From Streptomyces griseofuscus (GTDB lineage: Bacteria; Actinomycetota; Actinomycetes; Streptomycetales; Streptomycetaceae), in NCBI RefSeq assembly GCF_014673495.1, contig NZ_CP051006.1:496001-560000 (forward strand): DNA of 64,000 bases. The letters are read 5' to 3'. The notes beneath the pieces are model-generated. The model was not told the DNA's origin, searched no databases, and was given only the letters and a program-made list of their open reading frames with translations. The position numbers and the translations under genes are program-made. Below, in pieces: positions 24,801 to 33,500 of this stretch (position 1 is the first letter of the stretch; the number at the start of each line of letters is the position of its first letter).

Positions 24801-27479
24801 GGTGGTCGGCTCGAACCAGTGGCGGGTCCGGGCGAACGGGTATGTCGGCAGCGGGATCCGGCGGCGCCCGGTCCGCTCACCCAGCGCCGACCAGTCGAGG
24901 CCCGCTCCGCGCTCCCACAGCCGGGCCACGGCGGTGAGGCGGGCCGGGGTCTCGTCGCCGGGGCGGCCGAGGCCCGGCAGGGCGGTCCGGTGGGGGCCGA
25001 GGGTGCGGCGGGCGAAGCCGGTGAGCGCGGTGCCGGGCCCGGCCTCCAGCAGGACGGCGCCGTCGGGCAGGGCGCGCAGGGCGTCGGCGAAGCGGACCGG
25101 TTCCCGCAGTTGCCGGGCCCAGTAGCGCGGTGACATCGCCTCCTCGGCGCTGAGGGGGCGCCCGGTCAGGGAGGAGACGAGGGGGACGGCCGGCGGTCGC
25201 ATCGGCGTGGCGGCGACCAGCGCGGCGAAGTCGTCCAGCAGGGCGTCGGCGTGCCGGGTGTGGAAGGCGTGCCGCACGGACAGCGGCCGGGCCGTCGCGC
25301 CCGCCTCGGCGAGCAGTTCGGCCAGCCGGGCGATCGCGGCGGGCGTCCCGGCCGCGACGCAGCGGTCGGGCGCGTTGACGGCGGCGATCTCGGGCGCGGC
25401 CCCGGCGTCCTCCTTCCAGTCGGCGAGGAGGGCGCGCAGATCCGCCTCGGGCAGCGGTACGGCGAGCATGGCGCCCTCGGGCATGGTGCCCATCAACGCG
25501 CCGCGCCGGGCGACGAGTCGGGCGGCGTCGGGCAGCGTGAACACCCCGGCGGCGCAGGCCGCGGCGAGTTCGCCGACGCTGTGCCCGGCCAGTGCGACCG
25601 GCCGCAGTCCGAGCGCGGTCCACCACTCGGTCAGCGCGTGTCCGACGGCGAACAGGGCGGGCTGTGCCACCTCGGTGCGCGCGAGTCCTTCCCGTTGCGC
25701 GGGGTCGAGCAGGATGTCGCGCAGCGGGGCGTCGGTCCAGGGCCGCAGGGCGTCCAGACAGCGGTCGAGGGCGGCGCGGAAGACGGGCTCGTGGGCGTAC
25801 GGTTCGGCGGCCATGCCGGGGCTTCCGGCGCCCTGGCCGGGGTAGAGCAGCGCCACCCCGGGGAAGGTGTCCGCCGCGCGGACGGCCGCACCGGTCAGGG
25901 CCGAGTCGAAGGCATCCGTCGTACGACCGCTCCCCTGGCCGGGCCCGGTCACGACCGCCCGCCGCCACGGGTGGGGCTCACGGCCCGTCTGCACGGTGTG
26001 GGCGGCGTCGGCAAGGTCCGGGGCGTCGGGGCCGGTCAGCGCCTCGTGGAAGTGTTCGGTGAGCCGGTCCAGGGCCTCCGGGGCGCGGGCCGACAGGGGA
26101 AGGAGCTGCCAACTGCCCCGGTCGGCAGGGCGCGAGGCGGGGCGGGCGGCGGGCGGGGCGTCCTGGAGGATCACATGCGCGTTGGTGCCGCCGATGCCGA
26201 AGGAGCTGACGCCCGCCGTGCGGGTGCCGTCCGCGCCGGGCCAGGGCTCGGGGGCGGTGAGGACGCGGAAGCGCCGCGCGTCCAGGTCCTGGCTCGGGTT
26301 CTCGAAGTGCGCGGTGGGCAGCAACGTGCGGTGGTGCAGGGCGAGTACGGTCTTGACGAGTGCGGCCATGCCGGCGCAGGTGTCCAGGTGCCCCACGTTG
26401 GACTTGACCGCGCCGAGCACCCGGCGTTCGTCCGGGGCGTTCGCGAACACCCGGTTCAGGGCGGTGAGTTCGATGCGGTCGCCCAGGGCGGTGCCGGTGC
26501 CGTGCGCCTCGACGCAGGAGATGTCGGCGGGTTCGACCCCGGCGACGGCCTGCGCCGCCGTGATGACCCGGACCTGACCGTCCAGGCCGGGGGCGGTGAA
26601 GCCGACCTTGCGGTCGCCGTCGTTGGTGAGCGCGGAGCCGAGCAGTACGGCCCGTACCGTGTCGCCGTCCCGTACGGCGTCCGCGAGCCGCTTGAGGACG
26701 ACGACGCCGACCCCGCTGCCGAACACCGTGCCGGTCGCGGCCGCGTCGAAGGGACGGCAGTGGCCGTCGGCCGACAGGATGCCGCCCTCGGTGTGCACAT
26801 AGCCGAGCCCCTGGGCGACGCCCGCGGACACCGCGCCCGCGAGCGCGAGGTCGCACTCGCCGCTGAGCAGCGCCTCCCCGGCGAGGTGCACCGCCACCAG
26901 CGCGGAGGAGCAGGCGGTCTGCACGCTCAGGCTCGGACCGGTCAGACCGAGCCGGTACGACGTCTGCGTGGCCAGATAGTCCTTGTCGCCACCGGCCAGC
27001 CACTGCACATCGGCGCGATGTCCGAGCTGGGCGGCGTGCGGCAGCAGATGGTGGGTCAGATACGAGTTGAAGCCGGCCGACGCGTAGACCGCGACGTCGC
27101 CCGCCATGTTCCGGGTGCGCTGTCCGGCGTCCTCCAGGGCGGTCACCGCGCACTGGAGGAACAGGCGCTGCTGGGGGTCCATCAGCGCGGCGTCGGCGGG
27201 GGTGATGCCGAAGTAGTCGGCGTCGAACTCGTCGATGCCCTCCAGCACTCCCCCGGCCGGCACGAACCGGGGGTCCGCGAGGCGTTCGGCGGACACGCCG
27301 AGGGCGGCCAGCTCGCCGTGGTCGCGGAAGGTGATGCTGTCGCGGCCGGCCAGCAGGTTGTCCCAGAAGGCCGTGGCGTCGGGCGCGCCGGGGAACCGGC
27401 AGGCGAGCCCGGTCACGGCGATCGCGTCCGGCAGGTCCGCCGAGGTGTCGGGACCGTACCCGGTGTCCTGACTGGTCAT
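21876..27479 (-). CDS. Type I PKS module KS-AT-KR-DH-ACP
   Basis: 1867 aa. KS (17-440): C190 in TACSSAL, H326 in EAHGTGT, H364 in KSNVGHLDT, all intact. AT (540-880): S634 in GHSVGE and the motif HAFH (737-740), which indicates malonyl-CoA. KR (about 920-1370): TGGLGGIG for NADPH and CSS...ADYAAAN for catalysis. DH (about 1385-1650): H1405 in HRLSGDPVLP and D1574 in HPALLDVATG. ACP: S1773 in LGADSL. The DH lies after the KR, not between AT and KR as in ordinary cis-AT modules. The module should add one malonate and reduce it to an alkene; no ER is present. The ATG at 27479 has AGGAG. An acidic, proline-rich C-terminal tail of about 60 residues may dock to the C-A-T protein. Confidence 0.93.
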   Translation of the reverse strand: MTSQDTGYGPDTSADLPDAIAVTGLACRFPGAPDATAFWDNLLAGRDSITFRDHGELAALGVSAERLADPRFVPAGGVLEGIDEFDADYFGITPADAALMDPQQRLFLQCAVTALEDAGQRTRNMAGDVAVYASAGFNSYLTHHLLPHAAQLGHRADVQWLAGGDKDYLATQTSYRLGLTGPSLSVQTACSSALVAVHLAGEALLSGECDLALAGAVSAGVAQGLGYVHTEGGILSADGHCRPFDAAATGTVFGSGVGVVVLKRLADAVRDGDTVRAVLLGSALTNDGDRKVGFTAPGLDGQVRVITAAQAVAGVEPADISCVEAHGTGTALGDRIELTALNRVFANAPDERRVLGAVKSNVGHLDTCAGMAALVKTVLALHHRTLLPTAHFENPSQDLDARRFRVLTAPEPWPGADGTRTAGVSSFGIGGTNAHVILQDAPPAARPASRPADRGSWQLLPLSARAPEALDRLTEHFHEALTGPDAPDLADAAHTVQTGREPHPWRRAVVTGPGQGSGRTTDAFDSALTGAAVRAADTFPGVALLYPGQGAGSPGMAAEPYAHEPVFRAALDRCLDALRPWTDAPLRDILLDPAQREGLARTEVAQPALFAVGHALTEWWTALGLRPVALAGHSVGELAAACAAGVFTLPDAARLVARRGALMGTMPEGAMLAVPLPEADLRALLADWKEDAGAAPEIAAVNAPDRCVAAGTPAAIARLAELLAEAGATARPLSVRHAFHTRHADALLDDFAALVAATPMRPPAVPLVSSLTGRPLSAEEAMSPRYWARQLREPVRFADALRALPDGAVLLEAGPGTALTGFARRTLGPHRTALPGLGRPGDETPARLTAVARLWERGAGLDWSALGERTGRRRIPLPTYPFARTRHWFEPTTAPAAPPAAPPRPEPAPARLDDWLHTLTWSPTLPPAPASVPGTVLLLADRSGLADEVAGRLTRAGARVHRVVPGDPGCAPEAEGDGHRIDPDDPEAFRALAAALAAADAAPDAVLSCWAVDERHADDASADDMARSALRAVTVPAALVRALGEEFPGRPPRLLLVSEEALAVGGQRPRTPQAAAATGPARVLPQELPGSTVRVLDLDHFPRTGPGLTRAAEAVIAELSALGDPGTPVVALRGRSRLAPEPARPVLTPEDEQRAQLPTGTWLITGGLGGIGAAVAQRLAGPGRTLVLLSRRPVPDGPAWQVIRPGAAAPAPTTPPALAATLTGLAERGAEVCVVQCDVSDEPGLAAALGEIRARHGRIAAVLHAAGLPGGNVLALRAPEDIARVLEPKVRGTVLLHRLTAPDRPLLVLCSSVLAVAGAPGQADYAAANAFLDAYAHTTDTAVSIGWDRWTETGMAVRHTTLDWPSGEGEPLDHPLFAARRETAEGWHELLLRHGPQTAWPAAEHRLSGDPVLPGTALLDLAVAAHRLLPAAEAAGTRPVTLDAVFTSPLRMPAADLPLVVVRLRRHPEGGHDWEVRSTTSPTRPHAQGRIRCDDTPRPARLDLTPLHTPADPGTEPPVRASGGLLETGPRWACVERAVPGGPAEEPQLLLTLRLPEGCHEDTEAHPLHPALLDVATGALAQAGGRHLPVAYRRLTLHQDLGALAHARIVLRSGNPAAENDTLVADVTLTDPDGRPTVTVEGFVLRPAASTPPASTPSASAQSVSGRSGPAVERAASAVDHPTSGIPTHEGLRALERVLGNPHLAHVLVTPRATPPRSTAPTPTLRPSLPQGASDSTPDPDDIPSRIAGIWAHMLGLPQVAARDNLFELGADSLTIVQIANEMSRAGLPVSPGDIFAHPTPGALAARLTAPDPAPATAPHPVPGATPDTPTPSEAATPDPDPFPDADLSTEDLAQVMNLFRSGEDTQ

Positions 27480-27595
27480 CGAAGTCTTTCTCCTATCGGG
27501 GCGGTACGGGCCGCGGGGCACGGCGGTGCGGGGCCGCGGGTGGCGGCCCGCGCGGGCGGGAGGGCAATGGCGCCGTCCCGCCCGCGCGGTGTGCC

Positions 27596-30500
27596 TCAGT
27601 CGGCGGACGGGGCTCCGGGGCCACCGGGGCGGCGCAGGGCGCGCCGCCGCTCGTGGTGCCTGCGCCGGTCGGCGGCGGGTTCCGCGGCCGGAGACGGCGT
27701 GGCCTCGGCCCGGTCCGGCACGGGTGCGGGCTCCATCGGCGCGGCCGGGGGCCCCGCGTCAGTCACCGGAGCCGCCGTCGCGGGGGCCGCGTCGTCGAGC
27801 AGTTCGGCGAGGAGCCGCAGGGTCGGGCGGTCGAACATGTCCACCACGGACAGCTCGGTGCCGAACTCCTCGGTGATCCGCCGCTGGACCCGGACGAGAT
27901 GCAGGGAGGTGGCGCCCGCGTCGAAGAAGTTCATGTCGATCGCGAGTTCCTGGCCGTCCATCACCTCCCGCCAGAGAGCGGCGAGCCGCTCGACGGCGGA
28001 ACCGGACGGGGCGGGGGCGGCGGCCGCAACCGGTGCCGAGACGGGCGCTGTTGCCACGGCGGCGACCGGCACCGGCGCGGCTGGGGTGACCGGGGCCGAC
28101 GCGCCCAGCCGGGCCAGCGCCTTGCGGTCCACCTTGCCGTTCGCCGACAGGGGCAGCGCGTCGGCGATCCGCAGGTGCCGGGGGACCATGTAGGCGGGGA
28201 GCTGCCGGGCCAGTTCGGCGCGCAGCGTCTCCTCCCAGGGCGCCGGATCGGCGGCGACGCCCGCGAGGGGGCCGCCGAGGAGGGTGTGCAGCACCGTCTG
28301 GTCGTCCTCCAGGCGCAGCACCTCGTGCAGCGGCTCGGCGTACACGTCGCCGATCGGGCACAGGCCGATCCGGCAGGTGCCGGCGCGCTGCCGCAGCAGC
28401 TGGGCCATGGCTCCGGCCTCCAACAGGCCGAACTTGCCCGCGAGTTCGCCGTAGACCGGGGTCACGGCCGCGTTCCTGGCCACGAGGTGGACGGCGAAGC
28501 CCGCGGCGCCCGCGAGGGCCCGGTTGGACTCGTCGTACAGCAGCGGTTCCAGGGCGCGTCCGGCGCCGTCGGGGCCGTCCAGCGCGACCAGGGCGGGGCC
28601 TGCCGGGTCGAGGTAGTAGGTGCCGGCGGGGATGCCCTCGATGCCGCCGGGCGCGACCGCGACGTACGTCTGGACGGGGTAGAGGCCCCCGGCCGAGCCG
28701 TAGGCGTAGCGGGGCACGCCGTCGTCGTCCTGCCGGGCGAGCACGGTGAGCAGCGCGTACAGGTCGGCGGCCGAGACCGTGCCCGTGCCGAAGCCGGTCG
28801 CGGCGCTCCACGCGGTGGAGGCGGCGCGCAGCTGTGCGCTGTCGGCGGGCAGCGCGATGGGGACGATCTCGCGCCCTACGAGGTCGGTACGGCGGCCCGG
28901 CTGGCGCAGCCGGGTCTCCAGCCGGCGCACCCGTGTGGCGTCGAGGGCGGCGGGGGCACCGGACGCGGTCGCGCCCGGGGCCGCCGTACCCGGCGCGGCG
29001 GGAGTCGTGCCCGGTGCGGCGGTGTCCCGTACCACGTACGCCGCCAGTTGCGCCGTCATTCCCGTGCCCTCGACCAGCGCGGCGGCGGCGCGTACGCCGT
29101 CCGCCCGGAGCAGCGCGGATTCGATCTCGCCGAGTTCGATGCGCATGCCGCGCACCTTGACCTGGGAGTCGGCGCGGCCGAGGAACTCCAGGTCGCCGTC
29201 CGGCAGCAGGCGAGCCAAGTCGCCGGTGCGGTAGAGGCGTTCGCCGGTGACGGGGTGGGTGGGGAAGGCACGCTCGGTGAGCTCGGGGGCGTTGCGGTAG
29301 CCGGTGGCCAGGCCCACTCCCCCGATGAACAGGGCGCCGGGCACGCCGGTGGGGCGCAGCCGGAGGGCGTCGTCGAGGACGTACATGCGCTGGTTGCGCA
29401 TGGGGCGGCCGTACGGGATGCTCGGCCGCTCCGGGTCGACGGTGCCGATCGGGTGCAGCACCGACCAGATCGATGCCTCCGTGGCGCCGCCGAGGCTGAT
29501 CACGTCGGCCTTCGGGGCGACGGCGCGGATCCGGTCGGGCAGGCTGACGGGGATCCAGTCGCCGCTGAGCATGACCAGGCGCAGTCCGGCCCCGTCGACG
29601 GCGGGGTTGCCGGCGGCGTGCACGAGCAGCATCTCCATCAGCGCCGGCACCGAGTTCCACACGGTGACCTGGTGGTCGGCGAGCAGCCGGGCCCAGCGGA
29701 CCGGGTCGCGTTCCTCTCCCGGGCCGGGAAGGACGAGCGCGGCGCCGGCGGCGAGGGTGCCGAAGATGTCGTACACGGACAGGTCGAAGCCGAGCGAGGA
29801 GAGGGCGAACACCCGGTCCTCGGCGTGCACTTCGAACCGCTCGTTGATGTCGATGACGGTGTTGAGGGCGCCCCGGTGGTCGGTCATCACGCCCTTGGGG
29901 TCGCCGGTGGAGCCGGAGGTGTAGATGACGTACGCCAGGTCGCCGGGGGCGGTGCCGGGACACGGGTCGTGGTCCGTGCCGAGGGCGGTGCCCCGGGCGA
30001 CGGCGTCGCCGAACCGCAGCACGGTGACGCCCTCGGGGGTCCTGTCCGCGGTGGACATGCCGTCCGGGGCGAGCAGGGCGACGGCCCCGGCGTGTTCGAG
30101 GGAGCGGGTCACCCGGGCGGGCGGCAGACCGCTGTCCAGGGGCAGATAGGCGGCGCCGGCGCGCAGCACGCCGAGGGCGGAGGCGACCTGTTCCCAGCCG
30201 CGGTGGGCGAGGACGCCGACGAGGTCGCCGCCCCTAACGCCGCTCTCGCACAGGGTGCGGGCGACGGCCAGGGAGGCGCGGTCCAGTTCGCCGTAGGTGA
30301 CGGTGCCGGTCGCGGAGACGACGGCGGTGCTGTCCGGGGTGCGCCGGGCGCGCTCCAGGAACGGCTCGTGCAGCAGTCCGGCCGGGAGGGGTCCGTCGGT
30401 GGCGTTCAGCGCGGTGTAGCGGGCGGCCTGCGGCGGCGGCAGGATCTCACGGTGCGCGTCGGACCAGGCCACCGGCTCCTGGGCGAGCGCGGTCAGCAGC

Positions 30501-33500
30501 GCCGTGTACGCGCCGAACATGTCGTCCAGGGTGCCGGGCGCGAACAGCGCCTCCACGGCGTCCCAGGTGAGCCGGAGCCGGCCGCCGTCCTCGGCTATCT
30601 GGTGGTCGAGCCACACCTGGGGCGTCTGGGTGATGGTGTACGCGACCCGCGCGCCGAGCCCGGCCGGGGGTGTGGCGCCCGCGTCGGCGGCGCCGAGTTC
30701 GCTGGTGAAGACGACCGGCATGACCGCCTCGGCCACACCGCGGCGGCGGGCGAGTTCACCGGCGACCCAGACGCCGCTGACGAGCTGGTGGTCGAGGTCG
30801 TTCCAGAGCCGGTCCTGGATGCGGCGGGCCCGCGCCTCGAAGGCGTCCTGGGTGGCGCCGTCGATCTCCAGCATGGTCAGCGCCGTGAAGTCGCCGACGA
30901 GGAAGGGGAGTTCGGGGTGGTCACCGACGCGGTTGAAGAGGGTGAGGTTGAGGGTGAAGCGGTCGGTGCCGGACCAGGCGCCGAGGACGGTGGCGTAGGC
31001 GGCCAGGGCGAGCGCGGAGGGGGTGATGTGGGCGGCGGCGGCCCGCTCCTTCAGCCGGGCCCACAGGCTGGCGTCGAGATGGGCCTCGCGGCGCCGGAAG
31101 CGGGTCTCGGTGAGCTGGTCGGGGCGCTGGGCCAGCGGCAGCGGCGGCGCGGGCGGCAGGGTGTCGAGGCGGTCGCGCCAGTAGGCGAGGTCGCGGTCGC
31201 GTTCGGGTCCCTCGCGGCGGGCGCGCTCGGCGACGACATAGTCCCGGAACGACAACTCCAGTGGCCGGGGGTCGAGTTCGCCCCGGTAGACGGAGAGGAG
31301 TTCGCGCAGCAGGATCTGGACGCTGCCGCCGTCGGCGATCAGGGTGTCGATACCGAGGTGGAGGCGGACGGCGGTGCCGGTGGTGCGGCTGGCGCGGATG
31401 TCGAACAGGGGCCAGGTGTCGGAGGGCAGCACCTGGTGCGACATGGCCTGCCGGGTCGCCGCGAGTCGCTGCTCCCGTTCGGCCGGGTCCTTCTCGCGCA
31501 GGTCCTCGGCGCCGATCCGGTAGGCGGGGACGTCGGCGAGGACGCGCTGTTCGCCGTCCTCGTCCACGACGATGCGCAGCGCGTCATGGCGCCGCACCAG
31601 TGACTGCCAGGAGCTTTCCAGGCGGGGCAGGTCGACGTCGTCGAGGTCGAGTTCGACGTACAGGTGGCAGGAGACATCGCCGCCGACGGCGCCGCTGCGG
31701 CCGATCCAGTAGGCGCGCTGCACCTCGGTGAGCGGGAACGGCTCGTGGCGGTGCGCGGGGTCCGGGTGGAGCCCGGCCGGTGCGCTGGTGTCCTGCCTGT
31801 CGTCGGCCCTGGTGGTGGCGTCGACGGCGCGGGCGAGGTCGGCGACGGTGGGGGCCTCGAAGAGGGTGCGCAGCGGCAGCCGGACCCCGAGGGTGCGACG
31901 GATACCGGCGACGACCTGGGTGGCGAGCAGGGAGTGGCCGCCCAGTTCGAAGAAGTCGTCGTGGATGCCGACGCGTTCGGCGCCCAGGGCCTCGCGCCAC
32001 ACGAGCGCGATGGCCTCCTCGGTGGGTGTCGTGGGGGCGGTGAACTCCGCGCCGTCCTCGCGGCCGAGCGGTCCGGGGGCCGGCAGCGCACCGCGATCGA
32101 TCTTGCCGTTGCCGGTCAGCGGCAGCGCGTCGAGCAGCACATAGTGCGAGGGGACGAGGAACGCGGGCAGGCGGCGGGCCAGTTCGGCGCGCAGCTCGGC
32201 GGGTACGGGCGGCTGTTCGGGGGTGGCGGGTACGACGTAGGCGGCGAGCGCGGCCCGAGCGGTGCCGGGCGCGTGGGCGGTGACGACGCACTGGCGCACG
32301 GTGGGCAGCGCGGTGAGCGCGGCCTCGACCTCTCCGGCCTCGATGCGGAAGCCGCGGATCTTGAGCTGGTTGTCGTTGCGGGAGAGGTACTGGAGCCGGC
32401 CGTCGGGGCGGACGCGCACCAGGTCGCCGGTGCGGTAGAGGAGCCGGCCGTCCTCGGCGGTGACGAAGCGCTCGGCGGTCAGTTCGGGGCGGCCGAGGTA
32501 TCCGGCGGTCACTCCGGCGCCGCCGATGTGCAGTTCGCCGGGGACGCCGGGCGGGACGCGGCGGCCGTGGGCGTCCAGGACGCGGACGGTGGTGCCGGCG
32601 ATGGGGCGGCCGATGGTGACGGTGCCCTCGGCCACCTCGACGGTGTCGGTGGTGGACCACACGGTGGTCTCGGTCGGCCCGTACATGTTGCGCAGGGTGC
32701 CGCGCAGATGGCCGGCGAGGGCGCGGACGAGGTCGGTGTCGAGGGCCTCGCCGCCGAGGAGCAGTTCGCGCAGGGTGCCGAGGGCGGCGGTGTCCTCCTC
32801 GTCGAGGAGGGTCCGGGCCTGGGAGGGCGTGCACTGGAGGTGGGTCACGCCGTGCGCGCGGATCAGCGCGGTGAGGTCGGTGCCCGCCGTCGCGGGGCGC
32901 CGACTCGCGCTCGCGGCGCGGGACTTCAGCTCCGCCAGCGCGGGCCAGGCGGCCGCGGCGGCGTCCGTGTCGACGCCGAAGTCGACCAGGCAGGCGATCT
33001 CGTCGACGCCCGCCTCGGTCAGCCGCCGTACCAGCGGCAGCCGGTCCTCGACGGTGCCGATGAGGGAGCTGTCGGCGAGGTAGCGGGCGCAGGCGTGGTC
33101 GAGCAGGGCCTCCTGGTCGTCGGCCGTGAAGTCGTCCGCGGTGATGTCGACGCCGAGGGCGCGGGCCATGTTCTCGATCAGGCCGACGGAGGAGCGCAGG
33201 TACTCGCGGAACGGCGCCCAGGCGTGGGCCCGCACCTCGTCGGCGTCGGCGCCCACGAAGGTGTGCAGCATGAGCGTGACATGCGGTTCGCCCGGGTGGC
33301 CGGCGCGGTGCCAGGCGTCCCGGTAGACGGCGATGCGTTCGGCGAGGCCCTCGACGCTCTGGCCGAGCAGATGGGTCAGCAGCCGTACGCCCGCCTCGCC
33401 CGCCCTGCGGCAGGTCTCGGGGCTGCCCGAGGAGGTGAGCCAGACGGGCAGTTCGTCCTGGACCGGCCGGGGCAGGACGCCGACCTCCACGGTGCGGCCG

